NCBI RefSeq assembly: GCF_014644555.1
Contig: NZ_BMKX01000005.1
Span: 159,313 to 223,312 of the forward strand
DNA from: Glutamicibacter ardleyensis
GTDB taxonomy: Bacteria; Actinomycetota; Actinomycetes; Actinomycetales; Micrococcaceae
Length of the DNA: 64,000 nt
Reading direction: 5' to 3'
Shown: one piece after another, positions 56,719 through 64,000 of the stretch
Layout of the letters: the number at the start of each line of letters is the position of its first letter
How positions within the stretch are numbered: the stretch's first letter is position 1
Made by a program: the position numbers and the translations under genes
Notes under the pieces: generated by a model
The model's database searches: none
Told to the model about the DNA's origin: nothing
Seen by the model: the letters and a program-made list of their open reading frames with translations, nothing else

Positions 56719-56803
56719 GAGAAGTAGCTCCTATATGCCGCAGCAGTCACCGGGATCTTACGTCCTTGACTAAGAAAGGTATCGGTCGCGTTGCTTCTTC
56801 ATC
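56719..56803 (+). repeat. Diverged repeat, copy C
   Basis: Begins GAGAAGTAGCTCC, then TGCCGCAG (56736-56743), a stem GTCA (56746-56749) with TGAC (56767-56770), TAAGAAAGGTATCGG (56771-56785) and TTCTTCATCC. The unit is about 10 bases shorter than A and B inside the loop. TGCCGCAG lies 213 bp after that of copy B. Confidence 0.6.
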
Positions 56804-56861
56804 CACGACTGTCCAAAACCGTGAAACGCCAAGCCCACGGGAGGGAGGCATAAATCCGGGT

Positions 56862-57056
56862 TTAAGGTTGGTTGCCGTCCACCTTCGGAGCCCAGCTCAC
56901 ATAGAGTAATCCGGTGCCAACGAGCACCAGTCCCACCTGGAGAAGCGTGGGGATGAAGCCTTCAACGGTGAAGAGCACTGCGTAGTTGCTGATCAGGGCG
57001 AGCCATGCGATAAACATGACGAGGCTGCCGAGCATGCGCAGTCGAATGCGATCCAT
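56862..57056 (-). CDS. Small two-helix membrane protein
   Basis: A protein of about 64-68 residues (ATG 57056 or 57068) with two hydrophobic helices (about 9-28 and 33-55 in the shorter form) and a polar end, WAPKVDGNQP. It lies just downstream of the helicase gene on the same strand, 60-72 bases after its stop. No known family recognised. Confidence 0.65.
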   Translation of the reverse strand: MDRIRLRMLGSLVMFIAWLALISNYAVLFTVEGFIPTLLQVGLVLVGTGLLYVSWAPKVDGNQP

Positions 57057-57128
57057 GGCCACGACCATACCGTCGCGGAGGCACGAAAGTACTCCATATT
57101 AAGCGAATATTTCGTGAACTGTGAACGT

Positions 57129-59657
57129 CTAATCCATGCGTCCTACGCCGGTCACCGTGACCACCGGATATCCGGCCTCATCCGAGGCGTCTAGGGAGAT
57201 GGTTGCGTTGATTCCCCAGTCGTGGTTTTCTTCCGGATCGGCAAAAATCTGACGTACCTCCCAGATACGATTTGGCTTCTCATTGATCACGAAGAGGTTC
57301 GAGCCGCGGCCGTTAGGGCCATCGTCGATATCTTCGTGTTCTTCGAAGTAGCTATCCAGCGCCTCGGCCCAGGCATCTGAATCAAAACCGTTGTGCCCAT
57401 CAAGTTCGCCCAGCGCCTGATCCTGCTCGTCGGCGAAGAGCTTGACGCGGCGGAACATTTCGTTGCGAACCATCACCTTGAAGGCACGCACATTGGTGGT
57501 GAGCTTATCCGGTGCTGGGGGAGTGATCTCGGTTTCTTCGTGCAGCTCACCGCGCGAGAGTTCCTCCCACTCATCCAGGAGTGAGGAGTCGATTTGGCGG
57601 ATCAATTCGCCGAGCCACTCGATGAGGTCTTCCAGATCTTCGCGCAGCGAATCCTGCGGCACCGTTTGGCGCAAGGCCTTGTAGGCGTCGGTGAGGTAGC
57701 GCAGTAGTACGCCCTCTGAGCGAGCCAGCTGGTAATACTGAACGAAGTCTGAGAAGCCCATGGCCCGCTCGTACATGTCTCGCACCACGGACTTCGGCTG
57801 AAGCTCGAAGTCTGCAAGCCACGGGGCACCGGACCGGTACTGTTCGAAGGCCGCTTCAAGCTTTTCGGCCAGTGGCTGAGGGTAGGTGACTTCTTCCAAA
57901 GCTGCCATACGCGCGTCGTAGTCCAGCCCGTCCGCCTTCATCGCGGCAACGGCTTCACCGCGGGCCTTCTTCTCTTGGCCAGAAAGCACCTGACGCGGCT
58001 TCTCCAAGGTTGCCTCGATGACCGAAACCACGTCTAGTGCATAGCTTGGAGAGTCGGGGGAGAAGAGCTCCAGCGCTGCCAGAGCGAAAGGCGAGAGCGG
58101 CTGGTTCAGTGCAAAGTTCTGCTGAAGGTGCACCGTCAGCTCGTAGTAGTTGCCGTAGACATCGGGTTCATTGCGGCGAACCACCACACCGGTGGCGATC
58201 AGCTCGCGCAGAATGCCTAGGGCGCGTAACTTCAGCTTCCGCTGAGACGCCGGTGTTTCATGATTCTCGGTGAGGATGCGCTTGGCTGCTTCGAAGGCGT
58301 TATCTTCGCGTTCCAGCAGGTTCAGTAGCATCGAGTGGGAGACCTGGAAGGAAGACTTCAGCGTTTCCGGATCCGCATGCACGATTTTGTCGTAGGTTTT
58401 CTCGCCCCAGGTGACGAAGTTCTGTGGTGGCTTTTTCTTGGGGATCTGCTTGAGTTTGGAGGAGCCTTCGCCGTGCTTCTTCAGCGCCTTTTCCATGGCT
58501 TTGTGATTTTCAATGGCATGCTCGGGAGCCTGCACCATTACGGTGCCCGCGGTATCGAAACCTGCGCGTCCGGCGCGTCCGGCAATCTGATGGAATTCAC
58601 GGGCGTTGAGGGTGCGGGTACGTGTGCCGTCAAATTTGGACAGCGCGGTCATGAGCACGGTGCGGATTGGCACATTGATACCGACACCCAGGGTGTCGGT
58701 GCCGCAGATGACCTTGAGCAGCCCGGCCTGAGCGAGCTGCTCAACCAACCGGCGGTACTTAGGCAGCATGCCTGCGTGGTGCACTCCGATGCCATGGCGG
58801 ACCAGACGGTTCAGCGTCTTACCGAACCCGGCTGCGAATCGGAAGCCTGCTACCAGCTCAGCGATGCGGTCTTTTTCCTCGCGGGTGCATACATTGATGC
58901 TCATCAGCCCGGTGGCACGATCGATCGCGTCCAACTGCGAGAAATGCACAATGTAGATGGGGACCTGCTGTGTTTTGATCAGTTCCTCGACGGTTTCCTG
59001 TACCGGGTCCAACGAGTAGTAGAAATGCAGGGGGATGGGACGCTCGGAGTGGGCAACGGTGACCGTAGTCTTCCCGGTACGCTCTTCGAGCTCCTTTTCG
59101 AAGCGCGAGACATCGCCCAAGGTGGCGCTCATCAGCAAGAACTGCGACTGCGGCAGTTCAATCAATGGTAGCTGCCAAGCCCAACCACGCTGTGGGTCAG
59201 CGTAGAAGTGGAACTCATCCATGATGACCACGCCGACATCGGCCCGTGAGCCTTCACGCAAGGCGATGTTAGCCAAGATCTCAGCGGTACAGCAGATGAT
59301 CGGAGCGTCGGCGTTCACCGAGGAATCACCGGTGACCATGCCAACGTTTTCGGCACCGAAGATCTTACATAGGTCGAAGAACTTCTCCGAGACCAGTGCC
59401 TTGATCGGTGCGGTGTAGAAGCTGATTTCATCGCGGGCCATTGCGTAGAAGTGCGCGGCAATGGCGACTAAGGACTTACCTGAGCCGGTGGGCGTCGCCA
59501 AAATGACGTTGCTTCCGGCGGCCAAGGCCATGGATGCCTCGTCCTGGGCTGGGTACAAGTCAATGCCACGGGTGGTTACCCAGCGGCCAAATGATTCGTA
59601 AATCTCGTCGTCGGAAACGTTCTTGGCATCTGCAGGCAGGTAATCGGTGAGCAACAT
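57129..59657 (-). CDS. DEAD/DEAH-box helicase with DUF3516
   Basis: An 842-residue superfamily 2 helicase. The N-terminal motor has a Q-like DLYPAQDEA, Walker A ATPTGSGKS near residue 57, DEFH (Walker B) near 147, LMSATLGD, GVGINVPIRT and HQIAGRAGRAGFD. The C-terminal ~400 residues correspond to DUF3516, an actinobacterial extension with no assigned role. The overall design recalls Ski2/Mtr4-type RNA helicases. The start at 59657 lies 9 nt after a TAGGCT box (59672-59667). It is divergent from the Tam-like gene. Confidence 0.92.
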   Translation of the reverse strand: MLLTDYLPADAKNVSDDEIYESFGRWVTTRGIDLYPAQDEASMALAAGSNVILATPTGSGKSLVAIAAHFYAMARDEISFYTAPIKALVSEKFFDLCKIFGAENVGMVTGDSSVNADAPIICCTAEILANIALREGSRADVGVVIMDEFHFYADPQRGWAWQLPLIELPQSQFLLMSATLGDVSRFEKELEERTGKTTVTVAHSERPIPLHFYYSLDPVQETVEELIKTQQVPIYIVHFSQLDAIDRATGLMSINVCTREEKDRIAELVAGFRFAAGFGKTLNRLVRHGIGVHHAGMLPKYRRLVEQLAQAGLLKVICGTDTLGVGINVPIRTVLMTALSKFDGTRTRTLNAREFHQIAGRAGRAGFDTAGTVMVQAPEHAIENHKAMEKALKKHGEGSSKLKQIPKKKPPQNFVTWGEKTYDKIVHADPETLKSSFQVSHSMLLNLLEREDNAFEAAKRILTENHETPASQRKLKLRALGILRELIATGVVVRRNEPDVYGNYYELTVHLQQNFALNQPLSPFALAALELFSPDSPSYALDVVSVIEATLEKPRQVLSGQEKKARGEAVAAMKADGLDYDARMAALEEVTYPQPLAEKLEAAFEQYRSGAPWLADFELQPKSVVRDMYERAMGFSDFVQYYQLARSEGVLLRYLTDAYKALRQTVPQDSLREDLEDLIEWLGELIRQIDSSLLDEWEELSRGELHEETEITPPAPDKLTTNVRAFKVMVRNEMFRRVKLFADEQDQALGELDGHNGFDSDAWAEALDSYFEEHEDIDDGPNGRGSNLFVINEKPNRIWEVRQIFADPEENHDWGINATISLDASDEAGYPVVTVTGVGRMD

Positions 59658-59666
59658 GATGTTCTA

Positions 59667-59672
59667 AGCCTA
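59667..59672 (-). promoter_or_regulatory. -10 box of the DUF3516 helicase gene
   Basis: TAGGCT on the minus strand lies 9 nt before the ATG, giving a message with almost no leader. Confidence 0.45.
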
Positions 59673-59721
59673 TCTCGTTGAGAAGTGTGACCGGGCGCTA
59701 GTGCGGTAAGTAGTGTGGGGC

Positions 59722-59727
59722 TAGGCT
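59722..59727 (+). promoter_or_regulatory. -10 box of the Tam-like gene, predicted leaderless
   Basis: TAGGCT lies exactly 7 nt before ATG 59735, with GACAAAC between and no ribosome-binding site. Confidence 0.55.
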
Positions 59728-59734
59728 GACAAAC

Positions 59735-60526
59735 ATGAAGTGGGGTCCGAGCAAATACACCGAATTCGCCAATTACCGAGGACGTCCCTACGAAGACCTA
59801 CTAGGTCAGTTAGGCGAAATCACACCCCAAAGGGTCGTAGACTTGGGCTGTGGGCCAGGCAATAAGACGAGCCTATTGGCGCAGCGTTGGCCCGCCGCAC
59901 AGGTAACCGGGCTGGATTCCTCCCCGGAGATGATCACCCAGGCTCAAGACACGGCACGTCTAACCAATCTGGACTTTGAGCTGGTTGATGTCCGCCAGTG
60001 GCACCCCAACGACGAAGTTGATCTGCTCTTTTCAAACGCAATGCTGCAGTGGTTGCCTGAACACCGCGACTTATTAAAGACGTGGCTCAAGGATTTGAAG
60101 ACCGGAGCCCACGTGGCTATACAGGTGCCGGGCAACTTCGGCTCTGCATCACACGTGGTGATGCGGCAGCTAGCGGACTCGCATAAATGGGCGGACAAGC
60201 TTTCCGGAATACTTCGCCACGACGACGCTGTCAGTGAGCCAGAGGTCTATCAGCGCCTGTTGCTGGATGCAGGCTTCCAGGCCAACGTCTGGGAGACGAC
60301 CTATCATCAGGTGCTGCTGGGCGAAGACCCAATTCTTGACTGGGTACGTGGCACCGCACTGCTTCCGGTCAAAGCGGCACTCACCGAAGGTGACTACGTG
60401 GACTTCGAAGCTGACTATTCACGCGAAGTCGCTGGGCATTACCCGTCGGTTAGCGCACCAGACGGGGCGAAACTCACAAATTTCCCTTTTCGGAGAATCT
60501 TCATGATCGGGCGCAAACTGGGCTGA
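59735..60526 (+). CDS. tam: Trans-aconitate 2-methyltransferase-like protein
   Basis: A 263-residue class I SAM-dependent methyltransferase. It has VVDLGCGPGNKTSLLAQRWP (SAM loop), VTGLDSSPEMI, FSNAMLQWLPEH and YHQVLLGEDPILDWVRGTAL near residue 190, a pattern typical of Tam, which methylates the toxic citrate-cycle inhibitor trans-aconitate. Length matches the family. It stands alone between the helicase and a convergent hydrolase gene. Confidence 0.88.
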   Translation: MKWGPSKYTEFANYRGRPYEDLLGQLGEITPQRVVDLGCGPGNKTSLLAQRWPAAQVTGLDSSPEMITQAQDTARLTNLDFELVDVRQWHPNDEVDLLFSNAMLQWLPEHRDLLKTWLKDLKTGAHVAIQVPGNFGSASHVVMRQLADSHKWADKLSGILRHDDAVSEPEVYQRLLLDAGFQANVWETTYHQVLLGEDPILDWVRGTALLPVKAALTEGDYVDFEADYSREVAGHYPSVSAPDGAKLTNFPFRRIFMIGRKLG

Positions 60527-60561
60527 AGAGTGCCGGGTAAGAATATTGCCTGAGATAAGTG

Positions 60562-60598
60562 CCGGGGCCCGCGGATGAGAACATCCATGGGTCCCGGA
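60562..60598. other. Hairpin between the convergent tam-like and MBL genes
   Basis: CCGGG, CCC and GGATG pair in order with CATCC, GGG and CCCGG around the loop AGAA, with small internal loops. No T run follows on either strand, so it would be a weak terminator at best. Confidence 0.5.
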
Positions 60599-60638
60599 CT
60601 CTAGGTAGAAGTAGCGCTAAATTGGCGCTCACCGGTGG

Positions 60639-61292
60639 TTACCAGCCGCGCTGGCGCCACTCGTTCAGGTGCGGGCGCTCGGTGCCCACTGTCGTGGATT
60701 CACCGTGGCCGGGTAGTACACGCGTCTCATCCGAGAATTTCTCGAATATACGTTCGGATACGTCGTTGATCAGCGACTCGAAACGTTCCTGGTCTTTCTC
60801 GGTATTACCTACGCCACCAGGAAAAAGGCTGTCGCCGCTGAAAATGACCTGTTCGCCCGAAGAATCACGTAGGGCGTAGGCAATCGATCCCGGGGTATGG
60901 CCGCGAAGGTGAATCGCTTCCAACACCACTTCGCCTACCGTAACGCGGTCGCCGTGGTTCAAACCATGGGTAATCGACACCTCCGCCTCTCTGTTGATAC
61001 CGGCAACGTCGTCGACTCCCGCATAGGTGGGTACCTTGTAGGTTTCGACGGCAGCGGATAACGCCCGCACATGATCCCAGTGCTGGTGTGTCGTGGCGAT
61101 GCCTATGACCTGTGGCGGAGGGCCATCCGAAGCGGCGCTGGCAACAAGTCCTTGAATCGCCGGCAGGTCATCTGCAGCATCGATGATCAACTGTTTTCCG
61201 CTGGTACGCTCGGTGACCAGATAAACGTTATTATTCATTTCCGAAACGCTCACCGAACGAATCGTGACGTCAGTTAAGAGAAGTTCGCTCAT
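60639..61292 (-). CDS. MBL-fold metallo-hydrolase (glyoxalase II-like)
   Basis: A 217-residue metallo-beta-lactamase-fold protein. The metal site is complete: TTHQHWDHV near residue 74 (HxHxDH), RGHTPGSIAY near 135 and FSGDSLFPGGVGNT near 155, with a late His in LPGHGESTTV. The arrangement resembles glyoxalase II and related thioester hydrolases. Substrate unknown. The start at 61292 lies 7 nt after TAGGCT (61305-61300), so it is predicted leaderless. Confidence 0.88.
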   Translation of the reverse strand: MSELLLTDVTIRSVSVSEMNNNVYLVTERTSGKQLIIDAADDLPAIQGLVASAASDGPPPQVIGIATTHQHWDHVRALSAAVETYKVPTYAGVDDVAGINREAEVSITHGLNHGDRVTVGEVVLEAIHLRGHTPGSIAYALRDSSGEQVIFSGDSLFPGGVGNTEKDQERFESLINDVSERIFEKFSDETRVLPGHGESTTVGTERPHLNEWRQRGW

Positions 61293-61299
61293 AGGCTTT

Positions 61300-61305
61300 A
61301 GCCTA
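61300..61305 (-). promoter_or_regulatory. -10 box of the MBL-fold hydrolase gene
   Basis: TAGGCT on the minus strand lies 7 nt before ATG 61292. The plus strand has its own TAGGCT at 61330-61335 for the divergent GntR gene. Confidence 0.55.
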
Positions 61306-61374
61306 CGCGGGGCAGCCGCCCGAACACGATAGGCTCAGTTAATCACCTCAAGCATTGCACCGAATGGAGCGCCC

Positions 61375-61752
61375 ATGGCTAATCTGGATTTCATCCGCAT
61401 CGACCCGACGTCGGCAGTGGCCCCATACCAGCAGGTACGCGAACAAATCTTAGCCAGCATCGCCCACGGTGACTTGGCGCCAGGAACAAAACTACCTTCG
61501 GTTCGGGCGCTCGCCGGCGAACTTGATCTTGCGGTCAATACCGTGGCAAAAGTCTACAAGGAGCTTGAAGCGCAAGGCGCCGTAGTGACCCGCGGCCGTC
61601 ATGGCACGATCGTGCAAGCAACGGAAGACCGTGGCGAACAAGAGGTCAGCGATGCCGCCGCCGATCTGGCACGAGTATCCCAGACCTGGTCGGTAAATGA
61701 AGAGACCGCGGTAAAGTACCTGCGTGCTGCTTTTAGTTCGCTACCGCGCTAA
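61375..61752 (+). CDS. GntR-family regulator (YtrA type)
   Basis: A 125-residue protein with a winged helix-turn-helix at about 12-75: PYQQVREQILASIAHGDLAP, GTKLPSVRALAGELDLAVNT and VAKVYKELEAQGAVVTRGRHG. The short C-terminal part of about 45 residues is too small for a ligand-binding domain, as in the YtrA subfamily, which usually controls neighbouring transporters. Here no transporter is adjacent on the same strand. GGAG lies 5 bases before the ATG, and a TAGGCT -10 box is at 61330-61335. Confidence 0.88.
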   Translation: MANLDFIRIDPTSAVAPYQQVREQILASIAHGDLAPGTKLPSVRALAGELDLAVNTVAKVYKELEAQGAVVTRGRHGTIVQATEDRGEQEVSDAAADLARVSQTWSVNEETAVKYLRAAFSSLPR

Positions 61753-61926
61753 TCAGCTTCCTTCCGGTCACAGGCGGCATTTGAATGCGCCTAGTGCGCA
61801 GGCGCAACTTCACCAGTGGTTACCCTTTTTAAGATGCTCAGTTAACAAACGCCGCAGAACCTGTGGCTCATCGCAATTAAAAAAGTATGAAAAATGCTGG
61901 CTAACTAGCGGGTAATCAACGAGTAC

Positions 61927-61971
61927 AAAAAAATTGAACCGGCTAACTGTGATCAGATAGCCGGTTCAATA
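61927..61971 (-). terminator. Terminator after the CNNM gene pair (minus strand)
   Basis: On the minus strand ATTGAACCGGCTA and TAGCCGGTTCAAT form a 13-bp stem with a 12-base loop, followed by a long T run. It ends the two-gene unit to its right. Confidence 0.92.
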
Positions 61972-61981
61972 CTCGTTATAA

Positions 61982-63016
61982 CTATTTTGCGTCGTGACGG
62001 ATCTGTCCGACTAGTTCTTCGAGCAGGTCTTCCAAGGTGACCAAACCGGTGACCGCACCCGTCGTTGAATCTCTGACTAGTGCCAGGTGGGCGCCGCTGC
62101 GCTGCATGGACTGCAGTGCCGGTCGAACACTTTGCTCCGGAGCGAATTCAGGCAGCACACGGACCACTGCCTCTTCCAAAGGCAGCAAGCGCGAAGTGCC
62201 CTTGCGCCCTAGAACATCCTTAATATGCACATATCCAACAGGTTCCCCTGCGCCATCCCTTAGTGGGAAACGAGAGAACCCCAGAGCCGCTGCTTCCTCC
62301 ACCTGCGCGACGGTCGCGTTAACTGGGAGGGTCTTCACCTGAGCGAAATCGATCGCGACTGAACCGATAGTTCTCGCATCAAAGCTCAACGCTCCCAGAA
62401 GCAGGCGTTCATCTTGCCCGTCCAACAATCCACCTTGACGCGATTCGGCAACCATATTGGCTACTTCGTCACGGGTAAAGGTGCTGGCCACCTCGTTCTT
62501 GGGTGTCACGCCCATGGCGCGGAGCACCAGGTTACCCATGGCGTTCATGGACCAGAGCACCGGACGCAGGACCTTGACCAGGACAACCATGCTGGGAGCA
62601 AGAATCAAAGCCATGCGTTCCGGTCCGGCCAACGCCATATTCTTCGGGACCATTTCCGCAAGAACCACGTGCAGGTATGTCACCAGAGCCAGGGCAATGG
62701 CATAGGAGAGCGGATCGATCCACGACACAGGAATACCGATCGATTCGAACGGTCCTGCCACCGCATATTTCACCAGCGGCTTGGTGACGTAGCCTAGCGC
62801 GAGCGAACAGACGGTAATGCCAAGCTGGGCGCCAGCCATGACCAATGAAACATTCTCAATGGCCCACAGGGTCATCTTTGCGCTTCGGCTGCCATGCTCG
62901 GCCTTCGGCTCGATAATGCTTCGACGTGCCGAGATCAGAGCAAACTCTGCCCCGACAAAGTAGAAGTTCGCTAACAAGAGCAAAATTGTGACGATTATTC
63001 CTGTCAGGTCGCTCAT
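61982..63016 (-). CDS. CNNM/DUF21 membrane protein with CBS domains, short form
   Basis: A 344-residue protein with an N-terminal DUF21 transmembrane domain (about 1-190, several helices, containing FVGAEFALISARR and LAEMVPKNMALA) and a pair of CBS domains (about 205-340). The C-terminal CorC/HlyC domain found in the longer paralogue next door is missing. The family is linked to magnesium/cobalt handling. It overlaps the end of its neighbour by four bases, so the two are probably made together and may act as a pair. Ends in a strong terminator. Confidence 0.88.
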   Translation of the reverse strand: MSDLTGIIVTILLLLANFYFVGAEFALISARRSIIEPKAEHGSRSAKMTLWAIENVSLVMAGAQLGITVCSLALGYVTKPLVKYAVAGPFESIGIPVSWIDPLSYAIALALVTYLHVVLAEMVPKNMALAGPERMALILAPSMVVLVKVLRPVLWSMNAMGNLVLRAMGVTPKNEVASTFTRDEVANMVAESRQGGLLDGQDERLLLGALSFDARTIGSVAIDFAQVKTLPVNATVAQVEEAAALGFSRFPLRDGAGEPVGYVHIKDVLGRKGTSRLLPLEEAVVRVLPEFAPEQSVRPALQSMQRSGAHLALVRDSTTGAVTGLVTLEDLLEELVGQIRHDAK

Positions 63017-64000
63017 CGTGCCTCTTCCTCGTCGAATAGCTCAATAGCGGTGACGTCCAGCGTGGCGATTCTCGGTCCATCGGTGGCATGAACCAGCAAG
63101 GTCAGCTCCTTGTGGGGCCTTCCAGGTAAGCCGGGAACCGTGAGAGTTATTGAGTCGCCGATTTGTCCAAGCCGGCCCAGGTGTACCGTGACAAGGCCTG
63201 CAAGAGTTTCATAGTCGGAGTCATCCGGAATCTCGAAGCCAATGATTTCATTGGCTTCATAGGAGTGCAGTGAAGCGTCCAGGCGCCATGAGTTTTCAGA
63301 CAGTGCTTCGGAGGTACTCTCTTCACGGTCATGTTCATCACGCACCTCGCCGACGATCTCTTCGACAAGATCTTCCAGCGTTAGCAATCCTGCGATATCT
63401 CCGGTTTCATCGATGAGAATCGCCATCTGGGAACCGGTCTGGCGCAGTTGGTCCATGAGGCCATCAAGTTCAACGGTGTCGGGTACCAAAGTGGCCTGAT
63501 CCTGGTGTTCGCCTACTGCGGTGAGGTCTCGTTGGTCATGTGGGATGCCAAGAAGCGTACGAATATGTACCAGGCCGTGTACCTCATGCCCATCGGCACT
63601 AACCAGTGGGAAGCGAGAGTGGCCAGTTTTCGCGGCCAGCTCAAGCACCTGGTCGACGGTATGAGCGGCATTGACGGTGACCATTCGAGTTCTTGGGGTC
63701 ATCACATCGTGCGCTCGCCGATTTCCAAAGGCGACCGTACGGCGCAGCATTTCTGCCGTTTCCGAGGGCAGGATTCCTTCGCGTGCCGAGTGTCCGACTA
63801 GAGCTACGAGTTCTTCAGCCGAACGCGTGGAAGCGAGTTCTTCTTTCGGTTCGATGCCAAAGCGTCGCACGATCCAGTTGGCGTTGCCATTAAAGAAGGA
63901 CAACAAAGGTTTTGTCACCGTGGAAAATCCGCGCTGGAATCCCACTACTGCTTTGGCCGTAGCAAATGGTTTGGCAATAGCGAGGTTCTTCGGAACTAAT
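63013..64000 (-). CDS. CNNM/CorC-family membrane protein, 5' end outside the window
   Basis: The frame is open to the right edge, so the start is missing; about 329 residues are visible. They comprise the end of a DUF21 domain (LVPKNLAIAKPF), a CBS pair with VMTPRTRMVTVNAAHTVDQV and LLTLEDLVEEIVGEV, and a C-terminal CorC/HlyC domain (about the last 90 residues, SWRLDASLHSYEANEIIG). The family is called hemolysin-related but acts mainly in divalent-cation transport. It is followed with a four-base overlap by a shorter paralogue. Confidence 0.9.
   Translation of the reverse strand, partial: LVPKNLAIAKPFATAKAVVGFQRGFSTVTKPLLSFFNGNANWIVRRFGIEPKEELASTRSAEELVALVGHSAREGILPSETAEMLRRTVAFGNRRAHDVMTPRTRMVTVNAAHTVDQVLELAAKTGHSRFPLVSADGHEVHGLVHIRTLLGIPHDQRDLTAVGEHQDQATLVPDTVELDGLMDQLRQTGSQMAILIDETGDIAGLLTLEDLVEEIVGEVRDEHDREESTSEALSENSWRLDASLHSYEANEIIGFEIPDDSDYETLAGLVTVHLGRLGQIGDSITLTVPGLPGRPHKELTLLVHATDGPRIATLDVTAIELFDEEEAR

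Larger units (their letters stand above)
56032..56861. other. 830-bp non-coding stretch with repeats
   Basis: No gene with acceptable start, codon use and family sequence is visible on either strand. The longer frames on the minus strand (56051-56353 and 56405-56617) have poor protein-like character and run across the repeats. The stretch holds three diverged repeats and one perfect inverted repeat, listed separately. Confidence 0.6.

Noticed and set aside
56297-56803. Integron attC array or CRISPR array
   Set aside because: The copies are about 90 bp, highly diverged, and lack the attC core sites, short identical repeats or a nearby integrase or cas genes.

Overview
The window looks like a stretch of core chromosome from an actinobacterium of the Micrococcaceae (Arthrobacter/Glutamicibacter type). 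Reasons: moderately high GC; actinobacterial gene order (hisE-hisG, hisF, a TIGR03085-type gene, hisI-trpE-HGxxPAAW protein-trpC-trpB-trpA-lgt, gltBD, pyk); an ANTAR response regulator of the PdtaR type; a RibM-type riboflavin transporter; DUF3516, DUF222-HNH and DUF6318 proteins; and many genes that appear to be transcribed without a leader from a TANNNT -10 box. The genus is inferred, not proven.

Layout. 0.2-4.8 kb: a PD-(D/E)XK nuclease-like protein, then def, fmt, rsmB and rpe. 4.9-9.3 kb: an FMN riboswitch followed by a complete riboflavin operon (ribM-like transporter, ribD, ribE, ribBA, ribH). 9.3-11.4 kb: hisE, hisG, hisF. 11.4-13.0 kb: a small AT-richer insert with a secreted PKD-like protein and a DUF6318 lipoprotein. 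13.1-20.8 kb: TIGR03085 protein, hisI, trpE, two small membrane proteins, trpC, trpB, trpA, lgt. 21.2-28.8 kb: gltB, gltD, pyk. 29.0-31.7 kb: tRNA-Leu(CAA), PdtaR-like regulator, Pit phosphate transporter and a small partner. 31.8-39.6 kb: DHFR-like reductase, hotdog thioesterase, polA, Eis-like acetyltransferase, lipoprotein polysaccharide deacetylase, rpsA. 39.8-47.6 kb: an unrecognised membrane protein, DUF222-HNH protein, rRNA methyltransferase-like protein, YigZ/IMPACT protein, coaE, a small membrane protein, uvrB. 47.8-52.6 kb: a yybP-ykoY-like manganese riboswitch and TerC-family protein, an acidic unknown protein, a proline iminopeptidase-like hydrolase, an acetyltransferase and a membrane-bound hydrolase. 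52.5-57.1 kb: the main accessory zone, with a second DHFR-like reductase, a decayed stretch, a RimJ/RimL-type acetyltransferase, an MFS exporter and about 0.8 kb of non-coding DNA that carries three diverged repeats. 57.1-64 kb: DUF3516 helicase, Tam-like methyltransferase, MBL-fold hydrolase, GntR regulator, and two adjacent CNNM/CorC-type membrane proteins, the second cut by the window end.

Function. Most of the window serves biosynthesis (riboflavin, histidine, tryptophan, glutamate), translation (formyl-methionine handling, 16S rRNA methylation, S1) and DNA repair/replication (uvrB, polA). Control visible in the DNA includes the FMN riboswitch, a manganese-type riboswitch, a possible GlnR-type site before gltB, several strong terminators, and a repeated promoter architecture in which a -10 hexamer lies 6-9 nt (mostly 7) before the start codon. 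Two divergent gene pairs (thioesterase/polA and YigZ/coaE) have overlapping or abutting -10 boxes and probably use bidirectional promoters. No CRISPR array, prophage, insertion sequence or obvious defence system is visible. The best candidate for something undescribed is the set of three ~90-bp repeats spaced about 212 bp apart at 56.3-56.8 kb.
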